64,000 nt of DNA from Alviniconcha marisindica (taxonomy: Eukaryota > Mollusca > Gastropoda > Provannidae), in NCBI GenBank assembly GCA_018857735.1, contig JABMCL010002912.1:135299-199298 (forward strand). The letters run 5' to 3'. The position numbers were made by a program, and so were the translations under genes. The notes beneath the pieces were generated by a model. That model was given only the letters and a program-made list of their open reading frames with translations, ran no database searches and was not told the DNA's origin. Each line of letters starts with the position of its first letter. The first letter of the stretch is position 1. Shown here piece by piece: positions 1-26,040 of this stretch.

Positions 1-934
1 TTGTTATGGGAATTAAACTGATCCATCCATCCTGAAATGCAATGGGGCAACCACCCTTTCTCCCTATTGTTACAGTCAAACCTCTGATGAAGAACCACGC
101 TGGTGAGAGAAAACCCTGATGAAAGACCACCCGGATGACTGACCACCCTAATGAGAGACCAGCCTCCTGAAAGACTGGGCCCTTGACACTGGTCCTGTCT
201 TCTGTGATCACGACTTGTTCTTTTACTTCTAGCTCATCCCCCCCACCCCCACCCCCAATCGTGCATGTCTGACTGTGTGTTTTAAATTATATATATATGC
301 ATTATAAATATATATAATACAATATGTAGCCTATGTGGATGTTTTTATTTTAGGCGCCCTGGGCCATTGGGTGGGTGCTGTATTTAAGTGTACCATTATT
401 ATTACTTTCTACCTTTCAGGCCAACTTGTGCCTTTGTTTGGGGTCCACTTCAGGCCAGGTTGGGTGATTTTCAGGTAGGTAAATTATGAAAGATTCAGTC
501 AGCAGTGTGGCTAGGGCAAATCCCTCAGTGTGCTACAGTGAATGATGACTGTGGCACTGTCTGCTTACCTTGAGTATTTTCCTGATGTCAGCTGACTCAG
601 AAGTGTTGTTTGGTAATACTCAGACACGACCAACATGCGCTCTGAAAAAATACAAGCTATATATATATATATATATATATATCTAATGCATACATAACAC
701 ACACACACACACACAGAGAAACACACCCATGCATACACCAGTCAGTCTTCACTTGCCTACTCAAATATGTATTATAGTTAGTAAATTATCAATACTTTCA
801 ACAACAACAACAAAATAAAGCCAAATGCAGTGATTTGGCCCCAACATCCTCAGGAAGTGTAAAGGTTTGGGGGGGGGGGGGGGGGGGGGGAGAGATTAGA
901 CAAAAGTTTTGCAGGCCAAAATAACTGTACATAC
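1..934. other. TBCK intron, repeat-bearing
   Basis: No exon is recognisable here. The stretch holds a short degenerate tandem repeat (about 84-180), an AT/TA-rich part at 284-320, a TA run near 660-682, a CA run near 700-715 and a poly-G tract at about 870-892 just inside the intron. Confidence 0.5.
84..180 (-). repeat. GGTGGTCTYTCATCAGG-type minisatellite, short array
   Basis: Reading the minus strand gives about five degenerate units resembling GGTGGTCTTTCATCAGG. The same unit forms a longer array on the plus strand at about 55660-55900, and one or two units occur near 36768-36795, so this repeat is dispersed. Confidence 0.55.
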
Positions 935-1151
935 CATGTTTGGATTTAGCGATGTCCAGATAGCGACAGAGGTGGCGGTGTTGGAGTGTGGTCAGGAACT
1001 GGAATCGTCCAATCACTTTGATGGAGTTTGGGGTCAGAGGTAAGCCATTGGCACCACACTTGTCATTGGGATGACTGGCTGCATAGAATGTTGTGACACC
1101 AAATTCTGCCTTCCCTAATGCTGCCATGATATTGGAACTGATTGTCAGTGT
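935..1151 (-). CDS. TBCK: TBCK, first coding exon (partial gene)
   Basis: This exon encodes the N-terminus of TBCK, a TBC-domain protein with an N-terminal pseudokinase region. The family is linked to Rab GTPase regulation and mTOR signalling. The ATG lies at 1127-1125 (minus) and 64 codons plus one base follow to a GTATGT donor just below 935. A pyrimidine-rich acceptor at 1154-1152 leaves 24 nt of 5' UTR in this exon, so at least one non-coding exon lies further right. The peptide starts MAALGKAEFGVTTFYA, then has the family stretch CGANGLPLTPNSIKVIGRFQ (about residues 24-43) and LCRYLDIAKSKHG. The CGxNGLPLTPNSIK motif is characteristic of TBCK. The pseudokinase, TBC and rhodanese-like parts must lie left of the window; I found no second TBCK exon in 1-934. 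Confidence 0.88.
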
Positions 1152-1559
1152 CTGAAAAAAAGAAGAAAAAAGTTTAAAAAATAAAGTAAAAAGAAAAAGT
1201 GTGTCTGCACACTGGTAGCAAAACACTTGAGGAAAAAATCTGCTATCTTACAAGGTTCAATAGCAATTAAACTGTTTAAAAGAAACTTTCTGCTCCAGGA
1301 CAGTCCTTGAGTAGAACAGTCTTGATCTTCCTGAAGAGGTTGCTGCTGCATCCAAACTGGACTCTGCACTTCCAGTCCATATATGCTGTATAGACTAATC
1401 CTCAAATCACATCTCACACATTATTTATTATTTATAACTGATTTACCCCCCCCCCCCCCCCCCCCCCCACCAACACCATGTGCCACCCATAACCCCCCCT
1501 CCCCCTCCCCACACACCAACACACTCCACCCATATGCAACATAGCCTTTCAATCTAGGA

Positions 1560-2155
1560 AGTGGCTGTGTAAATTGTACAGAAGGACTGCAAATTTGGGC
1601 TCTCATCATTGGTATAGAGAGCTGACAATGCAGTACATATATAATATTCAATTGTCTGGAGAGCCTTTTTGGTCTTGTTCGGCGGCATGACCTGCATGAC
1701 ATTGACAGTGCACTTAATGGGGTTGATTTTCATCTGCCATGCTTTTCCCCACTGTTCAAGGGAAGAGAGGTAATGCTGGAGTTCCTTGTGGTTGTTTTGG
1801 TTGGTTATCCTCTTGAAAAGCAGACAGTCATCTGTGTATGACGAGTGGATGCACTCAGGTAAGACTGCTCCCCGTGGGACACCTGATGTTATGTCTTCCT
1901 GGGGCGAGTGTATGTCTTCCAGTAATACCTCCTGCTTTCGTTTGCTGAGAAAAGACTATATCCAGGTGAGGTTGCTGCTCCTTATGCCACAGAAGTCCAG
2001 CTTGTGTAGCAGGCGGGCTTGTCGAAAGCCTCGCCGAACAACTGGATGACATCAACTTGTTTCCCTCTGGCGAGATTGCTCGCAATCTCCTGAATGGTGA
2101 CAATAACTGATAAGTTGTATTTCGCAAGAGCATTTGCGGCTTCGACCTTTTCATT
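1560..2155 (-). mobile_element. Non-LTR retrotransposon (jockey/CR1-like) RT remnant
   Basis: Minus-strand translation, with frameshifts, recovers reverse transcriptase blocks in order: a LFGEAFDKPACYT-like stretch (around 2050-2000), an SGVPRGA-like block (about 1883-1866), then YTDDCLLFK with the catalytic YxDD (about 1838-1812), then WQMKINPIKC (about 1745-1715). The segment normally found between the GVP and YxDD blocks is largely missing and stops interrupt the frame, so this is a dead, 5'-truncated fragment. It lies upstream of the first visible TBCK exon in the same orientation. Assignment to the jockey/CR1 group rests on motif style only. Confidence 0.7.
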
Positions 2156-2159
2156 CATA

Positions 2160-3613
2160 CAAAAGCAAATAATAAAAATGCAGCACTGGCAAATTTTATA
2201 TAATTTAGTCTCGTAGTGGTACGGATCGATCTAGTGGTATAACTATTAGTTTTTTCGGTGTGAAGCTGAAACTAATCAGGAAGTTGAAAGAAAAAGTACA
2301 ATGAACCAGAATGAAACCAGTCCTTACCTTATGCAATTACCAAATTTTTCACATTCGATTCCTGCATTTTTGGTTTTCTTTCAACTGGAAAATTAAAACA
2401 TCTTTTTGTTTAACAAAACCCGACAACACCCCCCTTTTGCAGAAGACAATCTTCTGCCAGAAGGAAGAAAACGTGTAAGGTCAAGGACAAATTCGGCGAA
2501 CCAAAATTAAGAATTGATAATCATGTGTGTGAAAACCAAGAATTAAAGATAAATACAGCGTATTCTATTTACTATTTGTTAAGTAACACTATATAAAACA
2601 TTATGCATGGTAACATTATTATTTCATAAAAATGCTATTTTTATTTCGGAACTAATCCTGATGTTTACATTGGTTACAGGAAGTCCAGTCAAAACGTGTT
2701 GTCTAAAAAATTGTTTTGTCGACGATTTTGAGTACTCATCTGGAGAAGGTAAAGAACACAAACTGAAGAATTTACACTTACAGAATAACTATCCACGCTG
2801 ACGAAATCAGGAAAAAGTGATTGTCCACTGATTCGATGTTTATAGAAGTGGTCATCAAAGGAGTTAATTCCGGTAAACGTCACTGGTTTTTCTTCTGTTC
2901 GTTTCATTATGAGAAAAAAATGGTATTGTGTTCTTCAGTTCCTTTTACAGTATTATGTTCTTCTCAGGTCAGTTTTACACCTGATGTATGGGACAACCGA
3001 GTGGACCTCACCCTATCTTCCTTGCCCACATACTGTTACTAAAGTTTGTTGGGGGGGGGGGGGGGGGGGGGATTGTGTATAAATATATAAGAAAGGATAA
3101 CAATAACATCAAGAGGAATCTGTGGTGCAGAGCGAAGAGCACTCTTTGACTTGCACTCGGAAGCCAAAGGTTGAGCATGGTGGTAATCATATGGATGGGT
3201 GCTAGGCTTGATACGGATCTGAAAATTGCTCCAGAAGTACACTCTGTGCAGACCCCACAAAAGTCCTTTCATGAGACTATTTGCAAAAAGATCATGTATG
3301 CACATAACAGATCCCAAACACCAAACTAACCCAGGATGCACTGAAAGTGTCAGAGTCATCAAAATGTTAAAACTGGACCCTCAATATGGTAGGAGAAGAA
3401 GAATACAAAACAGGCATATGTAAATGAAGCTGAACTGATGATAGATCTATTGTCTTTTGTCTCAGTGTCACTCCATCTTTCCCCCACCCCCCTCTCTATT
3501 TTATAGGACAAAATGATTTAAACAGTTAAAGTTATCTGTATTGTATTTAGCAGTAATGGTGCAATTAATATTGTTGATAATTATTGCTATATTGGCAGTG
3601 TTGTGCATTTCAG
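2160..3613. other. TBCK / DNAAF6 divergent interval
   Basis: This holds no convincing coding exon. It should contain the 5' non-coding exon(s) and promoters of the divergently transcribed TBCK (minus) and DNAAF6 (plus), but I cannot place start sites. A poly-G tract lies at about 3050-3071. Short open frames here show no family features. Confidence 0.4.
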
Positions 3614-5064
3614 AGTGCACGCTCTTCAACATGGACATGACTGGTGGTGCTAATATTATGGCAATTGCCGATCTTCTGAAGACAGAAGAACCAGAATCAG
3701 ACAGTGATGAAGACATGAAGGTATTTATTATTATGGATGAGAAAGCTGAATCAGTGAATGAACAGAAAAATCACTGTACTACTACTAGAGCTATATTTAT
3801 TTGTCTGTTAGTACTGCTGAAAAAAAGGTTATGTATGTGTTTTCCCCCCTTTGACTGGGTATCTTAATAAAAAGATTATGTGGACTGTAAATAGCCTAAA
3901 AATAAAAATAATAATCTGATTTGGAATAAACCAACAATACCTGCCATATTTCAGTGTATCTTATTAATCTTTGAAGAAAAAATGTATCAGTATCATTCAG
4001 TGGCTATGTCCTTGAATAAAACCAGCTTTGTGGATGAAATTAAAAGTCAGCGCTTTTATTTCCCTCTAGTGAATAAAAACATTGTACATGAACATTGCCA
4101 AAATCAAATTATTTTTTTTTTCAGAAATCAAACTGTTTTGATGGTATTACCTGCCTGTTCATATTAGTTTTAATCAGTCAGATGTCACTTATCAATGTAC
4201 ATATTATTGAAATTGCATGTGAGTAAAATTGAGATGCTCAGATTTTGCAGCCTTCCAGAATAAAACATTTCATTCCACACTTTCATCTGCTCAGTTATTG
4301 ATGTCTGTATAAATTGACTAATTTAAGAGATCTGTGACTTCATTGTTAATTTTATTGTTCTTTTGACAGCCAGATTCCTCTGTAGCAGCTTTGGGTCCAG
4401 GTGATGTTGGTCCTAAGAAACAGCAATCACAAGCAGCAGAAAGAAAAGGTAAAGTGTTATACTGTTAGATTTCATTTCTGTCATGGGAGATCTTCTGATG
4501 TCAATTATTTTAGCAGGACAGCATAAAACGGTTTATTGTGTAGAAGGTACATGCTCTCTATTCAAAGTTCTTGCTGTAGAGTTTGCAAGTTCTGTGGAAT
4601 TAACGCAATGAAATGAATGTCCCACTTTTCAAATTTTGTGATAAAAAGCTTGTTTCTTTGTTTAATTTTGTTGTTGTTGTTGTTATCAAATATAGCATAC
4701 TAATCAAACAAGGAGAAGCAGTTGATTCCTGACAGTCACATAGGCCTCATCCCTGATAACTACCTGGCAGCTGTCCACTTGTTTTGTTAACAGGAGCTGA
4801 GAAGAACAGAAAGGACATCTGGGATGCAGAGGAAATTCCTGATGGTGCAGAGTATGAAACACTTCATGATCCCCGTCCTCAGCCAGAGTAAGTATGTGTG
4901 CAACTGTGTGTGTGCGTGTGCAAACGTGTGTGTGTGCACATGTATGTGTGTGTGCACGCATGTGCATTTGTGTATGTGTGCATGTGTGTGTTCATGCATG
5001 TGTGTATGTTTATGTGTGTGTGTGTGTGTGCATGCATGCTTATTTGTGTATGTACATGTATGTA

Positions 5065-5095
<31 letters not shown>

Positions 5096-7117
5096 GTGTG
5101 TGTACATGCTGGACTGCTGCAACTGATGGCAGAAAACAACAGATGATACTGAACTGACATTTAACATGCCTTTGTTGGAATATCCTATATGCACATTATT
5201 TTTTTAATAATTCCAATGCAAATCTCAGAATGAAATGGAATACAGTACCCAATAATTCTGTTTCATGTGTTTTTTCTTTCTCCCTGTAGGTATGATATTA
5301 TGTACAAACAGGCAGTGTCAAGTGAAGATATGTTTCTTCAGATGGGCAACAAAACTCCACTTACTTCTAGTTGTGAAGACATGGTGGTAAGAAATGCATA
5401 TATCTCTTTTGCCTTTTTCGTTTAGTTTTACACTTCACTGTTGTTGATTTCTGGCTCTCAATTAGATAAAAGAAGTCAAATTTAATTTGAATATGAGATC
5501 ACAGAGCTGACTCATACATCGCCTAGAATATTTTATAGCATTGTATCCAGGAGAGCAGGCAAGGCTTCTTTTTCCCCCTTCCATTTTGTGCTAAAGAAAG
5601 ATATAGTAAATGTTAGATAAATGCAAAGACAATAATTTTGATAAAAAATAAGTAAATTCATCTCTCATTTAACTTTAACTTTATGGATCTTTCTCAGCCA
5701 TCACTAGCTTGACAAAACAAAAGCATTTATTGCATCACAATTTGACACCGAGTTACATGGACACAAAATAGTGATTCTTTGTTTTTTAATCTCCCCCACC
5801 ACCCAGCCCATTTTTTTTAAATTAAAAAGCAAAACATGTCAATTATAATAGTCTAGGTTACCTGCAGTACTCTTAAAAGCGAGTTGCCTGAACTCATTTT
5901 TTAGCATAGTTCAGAGCATAGAAACCACAAATGACTAGTCAGGTCAACAGGAAATTTCAACACTTGCATGCACACATTAGTTAGCAAATGGCGATTAGCA
6001 TTTCTGCTGATGTAACTACAGAATATATTCCTTTGCTGATTATCATATGCAGTTGTTTGCAAGTCAGAATATGTTCTCATTAAAATGCAGGTTGATTGGT
6101 GTAATTTCTCTGTGAAAACAGTGATATAAATCCATGGTGAACTGAGGACTTAAGGTTTAAAGTGGAGCCCAGTTGGGCTGTTTTAGCTTTCAGTTTACCT
6201 GTATTCTGGGAGAGTGGATTTGGATTTGCAAGAGCTAGACATGAAGTATTTGCAAAGGCATCTTAAAGCAAGAGTACCTCAGAACAAAGTGGGGAAATCT
6301 GATTGGTTTGGATGAAGTTTTGCTGAATGTGTTTATCATCATGCTGCCTGAGGAGATGGTAACCCACAGAAGAATGACTGCTCTTTTGCTAAACAGGTCA
6401 AGATTCATCTCCCCGACACAAAAATGGCAGATGTTGAGTTGGACGTCAAGCCCAAATTTTTAGACTGCAGGACACCAAAATTGTAAGTATAAGCATTAAT
6501 GAGTCTATTAAACTCTTGGACAAGTGTGTCAGTTATTTCAAGTGTGACTGTAATGCTAGCTGACCATCCCTCTAAGAAAGAAAAAAAAGAAAAAAACACC
6601 ACCACCACCACCACCACCACCCACACACAAAGGGTGGTGGTAGCAGTTAATGTTTGTTGGATATGAATTATGCCTGATGTGATTACTGCTTATTTGTAAA
6701 TTATGTACATGTTGTGTGTGTGTGTGTTTAATGTTACATCATGTGCACACAAGAGACACATTTCTGTGTATGATTTTAACATGGAGAATAAACAATCTTA
6801 TTTATCTTGTTAACAAGTAAGGGTGTTTGTGCATTTCAGCAAACTGGGTCTGCACCTCCCTCATCCAGTTGATGACAAGATATGTTATATCATGTGCACA
6901 CAAGAGACACATTTCTGTGTATGATTTTAGCATGGAGAATAAACAATCTTATTTATCTTGTTAACAAGTAAGGGTGTTTGTGCATTTCAGCAAACTGGGT
7001 CTGCACCTCCCTCATCCAGTTGATGACAAGACTGGCAAAGCAGAGTGGAATGCCAAGACAGAGTCGTTGCATGTCACGCTACGCATGAAACGAGACTTTG
7101 ATCTTTTCAACTTCTGA
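3614..7117 (+). CDS. DNAAF6: Dynein axonemal assembly factor 6 (PIH1D3-like)
   Basis: This is a cytoplasmic co-chaperone (R2TP/HSP90-associated) needed to pre-assemble ciliary dynein arms. CDS exons are 3631-3720, 4370-4448, 4794-4887, 5290-5386, 6397-6482 and 6991-7117; all joins are in frame and give 190 codons, close to the human protein (about 214). The exon acceptor at 3613 leaves 17 nt of 5' UTR before ATG 3631, so an upstream non-coding exon is expected. Residues 1-60 are acidic and low-complexity (EEPESDSDEDMK). The core has DIWDAEEIPDGAEY, PQPEYDIMYKQAV, VKIHLPDTKMADVELDV (about 121-137) and the C-terminal LRMKRDFDLFNF, which are hallmarks of the PIH1D3/Twister CS-like domain. The start of the last exon exists in two tandem copies (see 6731-7031). 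A possible poly(A) signal lies at 7682. Confidence 0.92.
4888..5110 (+). repeat. TG-rich microsatellite
   Basis: An imperfect TG/TGCA run begins directly after the DNAAF6 exon donor at 4888. It creates several spurious long open frames on both strands. Confidence 0.9.
6731..7031 (+). repeat. 151-bp tandem duplication across a 3' splice site
   Basis: Bases 6731-6881 and 6882-7032 are near-identical direct copies with a period of exactly 151 bp. I see two substitutions, at 6737/6888 and 6779/6930, before the copies diverge at 6881/7032. Each copy carries the end of the DNAAF6 last intron, its acceptor (exon start 6840 or 6991) and the first 41-42 nt of the exon. Only the second continues into the rest of the coding exon; use of the first acceptor without further splicing reaches a TGA after 29 codons. 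Confidence 0.97.
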
Positions 7118-7681
7118 TAAAGATTTTTGTTTGTTTGCATTGTATGGACTGTTGAAGGTTGAATGTTACTCAGTATGCTTTTGCTTGTTTGTTATGACTG
7201 ACAGATAGTAAATATGGAAGTTAATGAAAGGATAAAAATGGGAAACAAATATGAGTTGTTGAGACAAGTTTGAGTGTTATTCCCCCCCCCCCCCCCCCTC
7301 CTGTTTGGTATCTCTCACACCCTTACACATGCACACTTCAAAGACTGTACCTACAGATTCACAATTTAATAACTGAATTATACAACATAAACCCATTCTT
7401 CATTAAAATGCACACACAGCCACACACACACACGCACATACACACACGCAGCCGCATGTACACACACAGCCACACACACTACTAAAGTTTGTCACAAACA
7501 TCATGGTGATCATCTTGTCCACAGGCTCGCTCTGTTCTTTTACCTTGGCACAACTGAAAATGAAGTTCTGATTTGTTCTGAAATCAGTTCTCTGGTTTCT
7601 GTTCACATCCATTTTAAATATTTGCTCTTTGTATTCATGCATTTATAACTGCTTCCTGTTGAAAGGCAAAGCAAACACTCC

Positions 7682-7687
7682 AATAAA
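7682..7687 (+). promoter_or_regulatory. Candidate poly(A) signal of DNAAF6
   Basis: An AATAAA hexamer lies about 565 bp after the DNAAF6 stop. It is the first plus-strand canonical hexamer I noticed downstream. Cleavage has not been shown. Confidence 0.4.
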
Positions 7688-8990
7688 TAGAAAAAGAAAT
7701 GACATTCTTGCCACTTAGTGATATGAATCATCACTTGAAAACTGAAAGTATGTATAGTTATAGTAATGCAATTCTCTCCTGTCAGATTGCTGAACAATAT
7801 GCTGCCCACCTATCCAAACACACACACACACACACACAATCAAGCATGAAATGCATTTCAAGAACAAATTAAACGTTGGTGCAGATAATCAAGTTCCAGT
7901 ATTGTGCTAGTGCTGTCAACAGCATAAATATGATGGTACAACAGAAATCCCACAAAAACAACTAGTACAGGAACATGTTACCAGTACCATTAACAACCAC
8001 ATGTACGGCACACACATTTATGGATGTGACTGTGAGCCAATTTCATTCACAAGCTGGGGGGTGGAGGGTAAGAGGGGGGTCTAAATACTTTCATCTCACA
8101 TAAATGACAAAATTGGATGCACCTTGATTTTACAGTAACTCAGTTCAAACAATATTCTGGCTAAGGACCACTTCTAATATTCTTGTGACCATTACTGGTC
8201 AACACAGATCAACTCTAAATGTGGTCTGTCCCACCAGTTTGTTTGCCCCAGAATTTCTTATCAAGCGCTAATGGGTGCAAGGGCACAGAAATCCCACTCT
8301 ACTGGGTGCAAGGGCACTGAAAAATCTCACTCAAGCATTTTGCTCACACAGCAATATATCAAAGCATCTGCCTAAGCATATGAGTAAACACCCTTAAAAG
8401 CCAACAACGGCTATTCACGCAGACACAACTTCAACTTGAAGAACAGTTCAGCTAGTATTCTATTTGAAACATACACAGTACATTGTCTATCGCTTATAAA
8501 TGCTGACATCAGAGACTAGCTACAAGAGAAAACTGCTACACTCTGTTGTGTAACACACATACAAACACACTCACAAATAACCACACTCATTGACTAAAAG
8601 CACCTGGTCATAACCATAGCTAAGAGCGTACAATCTGCAGTTTACAATCCAAACGGTGAAGATTTCAAGAAAGAGCAAGTCTATGTTGAATTTAGGAACG
8701 TGGTGGGACACTGAGATCCGGATAAAGTAACGACAGCAACAATAATGCATTACAAAAACATCGTTTTCCAATGGTTGGGATACACATGCATACACACACA
8801 CACACACACACAAAATTCAACCAGTGGTCAACAAAAAGAAGAAGAAAAGAAGTATGTCTCAGGATTAACAGAATATGAGGCAGGCAAAGCTTCACTTAGT
8901 ACAAGTGGTAACAAGTGAATTGAAGTAATTAAAGGAACATGAATTTATGCCCCCTGTCTAGGTAACACACACATTTTTTATAATGTATAT

Positions 8991-8996
8991 TTTATT
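8991..8996 (-). promoter_or_regulatory. Candidate poly(A) signal of RNF121
   Basis: TTTATT on the plus strand reads AATAAA on the minus strand, about 800 bp past the RNF121 stop codon. It is only a candidate, because other AT-rich hexamers occur nearby. Confidence 0.35.
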
Positions 8997-9793
8997 TAGA
9001 TAACATAATTTTTAATGGCAACATTCCTTTTGTTCATGGTAGGGAATGTGCTTGTAAATAAGTCTTTTGCCATCCTTTCATAAAACTTGGATATTGTCAC
9101 CCACAAATTTTGAAAGTGTGTTCATAATTTAACCCAAAACTCAAGCTCCTGGGACCCCCCCCCCCCCCCCCCCCCAAAAAGAAACAAAACCACATCCTTT
9201 GTCAGACCTGTGTAATGCTGAGTCATCTCCAGAGAATTACTGGTAGGGACCAGGATCCCAGGAGATGGGTGGTGAGCAGGGGCTATATCCAATGCTACAC
9301 TGTCATTGCCAGAATGATTCTACATTAAGATGGGCAGCACGACAGACATGTTATTATTTGTTAACACTTAATTGTGAGGGGCAGTCACATGGCAGCGCCC
9401 ATCAACCACAATTTTTGAAAAGAGAAAGGAGAACCGAAGTGGGGAATCAAGTCAACATCATCTACTTATGAGCCTAACACCTACAAACATCACTGATGTT
9501 GGAAGTTTAAAGGGGGGTTAGAGACATTAAAACTTTTTATTTTTATAATACCCCCAGGAGAGGAAGGGGAAAAAAGCAGAAAAGAGTAAGTACTGTTAAA
9601 TTATTCAAACCATTCCTTTGCTGCTCAGGCAAACCTAGCCCTTAATATTTTAAGTTTGGGAACTGGGACAAACCTGCAGTCCAGTAGGAGATGCATGCCA
9701 GCATTTCAGCTTCCTTCCAATGCTGAGCCTCTGGTGGCAGTCCAGTGCGAAACACAAATCATGACCAAAGTAAAACTATTCACACAGCAACAT

Positions 9794-22952
<13,159 letters not shown>

Positions 22953-24140
22953 GTTCGATTACTTGCCGTAATTACCTCCCGTGATTACATCAAGAACGTG
23001 AGCGTGACTTCCCTTCTACTACTGTGAGGCCTCGATAGTTCATCGGTTAGTTTGTGTGGCAGAAGCATGGATTCGAGTCGCTTTCAGCTGCTTATAGCTG
23101 TACGATCTTTGCTCTCACTTAAGTCCATTGTAAGCACAGAAGGAGTATACCAACGATTTGACAGATATCAGTGATTGAAATATTGCTAAAGTTGTATCCC
23201 CCCACCCAGTCTAAACATTAAAATGACTCACCTGGCCACTCATCATATGAAACTGAAAATAGTGAAAGTCTTCTGGTGGTAACAATGCAATGTTTGGTAA
23301 CAACACTGGCTGGCTTTTCTTCTTGAATATTATTTTTTCTAAACATCAATAAATAAACAAAATGATTTGCAATACATGCTTTTATGCATTTCAGTGTGCA
23401 TGTGTGTCTTGGATTGCCCCCCAACTACTCCTACCCCATGCACTGCAGTGTCAGAATTATCAATTGATGACTGTGGTTGCTCTACAGAAAAAGACAAAGA
23501 ACTATTCTACACCTTTGTTCCACAGAGGGCACACCCAGGCCACAGACCTGTAGTCATGTTATACAGGCCAGTCAAGTGCGTGTGTAAAACTCAGTTGTAC
23601 ATCTGCATACCAAGCAGCCATATAGTACAATAGACACTGGTACTAATTTCTTGCAAACTCATATCACCCAGTATAAATAACTAGAATGACAAACACTTTC
23701 ATCAGCTTCTTCATTAGACTTAAAATCAGTACAAACTGAAACCTCAGATTCTTTTTTTTCTTGTGTGCATCCGCTTCTTTGCACCAACTCTGTAAAAAAC
23801 TGGGCAGGCTTATTTCAATTTCCATCATCATGCTAAATTGTGATGTGCAGTATCACCTTTTCTGTGTTTGGATCTTATTTTAGAATGCTAGCAGTCATTC
23901 TTGTTTCAGATTTTTGTGATGTGCAATATCAGAATATACCAAGAGTAAGAGGAAATGCCAGACACAGAAGGGGTGTGGGGTGGGTGGGTGGGTGGGGGGC
24001 GTTTGCACAGATAAATGGAGAGAAAACTTAAATTTTAAGTGTAAAATGCACAAAGCAATTTTCCAACAAACATCCAGCAAGTGACCACAGCAGTAACAGA
24101 TGTACATTATGTACACATAAGTAAACAAGCGAGAACAACA
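22953..24140. other. RNF121 promoter side and COMMD8 3' flank
   Basis: The interval between the RNF121 start codon and the candidate COMMD8 3' end should hold the RNF121 promoter, which I cannot localise. I saw no convincing coding exon. A GGGTGG-rich run lies near 23970-24000. Confidence 0.4.
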
Positions 24141-25615
24141 TTTTGAGGTAAAGATTTATTGCACAGTTTAATAAACTGATTGCAGTTATAACAACATGTT
24201 CTTTTAAACCCTTTGTACAGACATGCAAATTCAACACAACTACAAATCTTCTTTAAAAAGTTCTTTCTGATTCCATACAAGCCACAGTATTCTGTACACA
24301 GCTAACATATCAATTCATTTGTACATCCCGTTTACTTACAAACTCTTCAATGCATTCAGCAAAACAGTACGTTTAAAAACAAGCATGTTTATACTAATAA
24401 ACATACGTGTAACACTGAGCACAAGCATGAATTTCAGTCACATGGATAAAGAAACACACAAAACATTCATCATCACTGTCATCCTCAGGTTACATTTCAT
24501 GTATTAATGTTCCAATGCAAGAAAGCATGAAAGACAATTCTGAAGATGAACAGGAGAAACAGACCCTGACTATGATCAGTAAATGGCAAGTTTGTTGGAC
24601 TGTTGAGGAGTATCACATAGTAGTTCTTGGATTTTGATGTTCTCTCAACCATATAGGGTCATCTCAGGCATGTCACTTTGTAACTGTAGTACACCCTACA
24701 TAATCACAGCCTAGCTTATCTGTACTTTAAGTTTAACACTAAATATGCAGATTACAAGATAGACACAGCAGTATTTTAACCTCTGTGTTATTCACATTGC
24801 CATGAATCAGCTAGGGTGGGAAGAAACGGACACAGATGCTTTGCTTTGAGGAATCATAACTTATGCTGGTGGTGGTGCGTGGTGTTTTGTTATTTTATTG
24901 GGGTGGGTGGGTGGGGGGGACTGTGTGTGTGTGTGTGGGGGGGGGGGTGTACAAGTTGGAGGCACACGGTGGCTCCTTGACACCATACAACTGAGACTAA
25001 CACCGTATGGCCTAAGGCAGGACATGATACATGTAACAACTCTAAAAGTTTACCACCTGTCTGTCAGTACCTCAGTTGTTCACACCACCACATAACTGTG
25101 AACTTCAAATGAAACCGAAAGACAGCCTATCTAAGAAGACCAACTGGGTGCTCACAGCAGGATCCTCAGATTGGAATTAAAACTGATTTTTCACATCATG
25201 TGAGGATTCTCAACTGTAGGTGGGCAGCTGAAGGACATGGGGGAAATAATCTCTCAATGCAAGGCAGGTTCAGTTTTAGCCGGTGGTGTACTGGATATTC
25301 TTAGTGATGGATTCCTAAACATGAGGCCAAAAACACAAAGGATTTTTCTCAGTGCAGGTGATTTCAAACATTTGCAGCTATAATTTGGAACATCCTGTAG
25401 TCCCATTTGTAGCACCCCAAGTCCATCACCTTTGAAGTACGAAAAGTGCCCCTGCAGTTTTGCACATCTCTGTCACCAATAATACCCCAGAGCCCTGTAG
25501 CTGTGAACTGGTCAGGTGGTTCATTGGAATGCAACATTGGCCTCTTGTTCCATGTTACACATGGTACTGCTCCTACACTGCTGTAGTTACATCATACAGT
25601 CAGCTGTTGCACCGC
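24141..25615 (-). other. Possible terminal 3' UTR exon of COMMD8
   Basis: A strong minus-strand acceptor (pyrimidine tract then CTACAG, AG ending at 25616) precedes 25615. The preceding coding exon can donate at CA|GTGAGT (exon end 26044). If spliced, the frame runs four codons into this exon (R-C-N-S) and stops at 25602-25600. Otherwise translation stops at 26043-26041 and this is plain 3' flank or UTR. It is supported only by splice signals. Confidence 0.4.
24155..24160 (-). promoter_or_regulatory. Candidate poly(A) signal of COMMD8
   Basis: TTTATT on the plus strand (AATAAA on minus), followed on the minus strand by a T/G-rich stretch at 24150-24120. It fits the end of a long terminal 3' UTR exon beginning at 25615. 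Confidence 0.4.
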
Positions 25616-26040
25616 CTGTAGAAAGAAAAGAAAAACATTGTTAACAGTATATAAACTGGTACATTGTGTAGCATGCTATTGTTAGGGCTCAGCAAACTAA
25701 TGTTGTATGACATAATTCCTTTGAAGAAGGAGGGAGTCACAGAAATGACCAACTGGTACGAGATATCAAGAAATGACCAAGTGGTAGGAGATAAAACAAA
25801 GAAACTGATCTTTTCTTTAACAAAAAAAAAAAAATCGTTTTCAGCTATGATTTTTTCTTTTACAAACAAACAAACCAACAACAACAAAAACAACAACTAA
25901 AAAAGACAATCATTTTCAGCTTCTTTGTTAAAGAAAAAAATCAGTTTCAGTTTTTTTGCTGATATCTCTTATTTCTATGTCCCTCCCCCCACCCCCTCCA
26001 AATAAACAGCAAAAACAAAAACTTTTTTTTTTTTAAACAC

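Larger units (their letters stand above)
7118..9793. other. Convergent 3' ends of DNAAF6 and RNF121
   Basis: This is 3' UTR and intergenic sequence with no recognised coding exon. It contains a poly-C tract (about 7281-7298), AC-rich runs (7410-7480, 7818-7840, 8790-8812) and a second poly-C tract (about 9156-9175). Confidence 0.5.

Noticed and set aside
1786..2049. Plus-strand 87-codon frame
   Set aside because: It is the antisense of the LINE reverse transcriptase remnant.
2607..2801. Possible small exon with acceptor before 2680 and GTAAAG after 2749
   Set aside because: Splice-like ends, but the peptide matches nothing and no partner exon is evident.
4787..5194. Long Cys/Val- or His/Thr-rich frames on both strands
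   Set aside because: Pure translation of the TG/CA microsatellite next to a DNAAF6 donor; no family signal.
23026..23085. tRNA-like segment with TAGTTCATCGGTTAG and GGATTCGAGTC
   Set aside because: It resembles A and B boxes, but I could not form acceptor and anticodon stems. At most a degraded SINE head.
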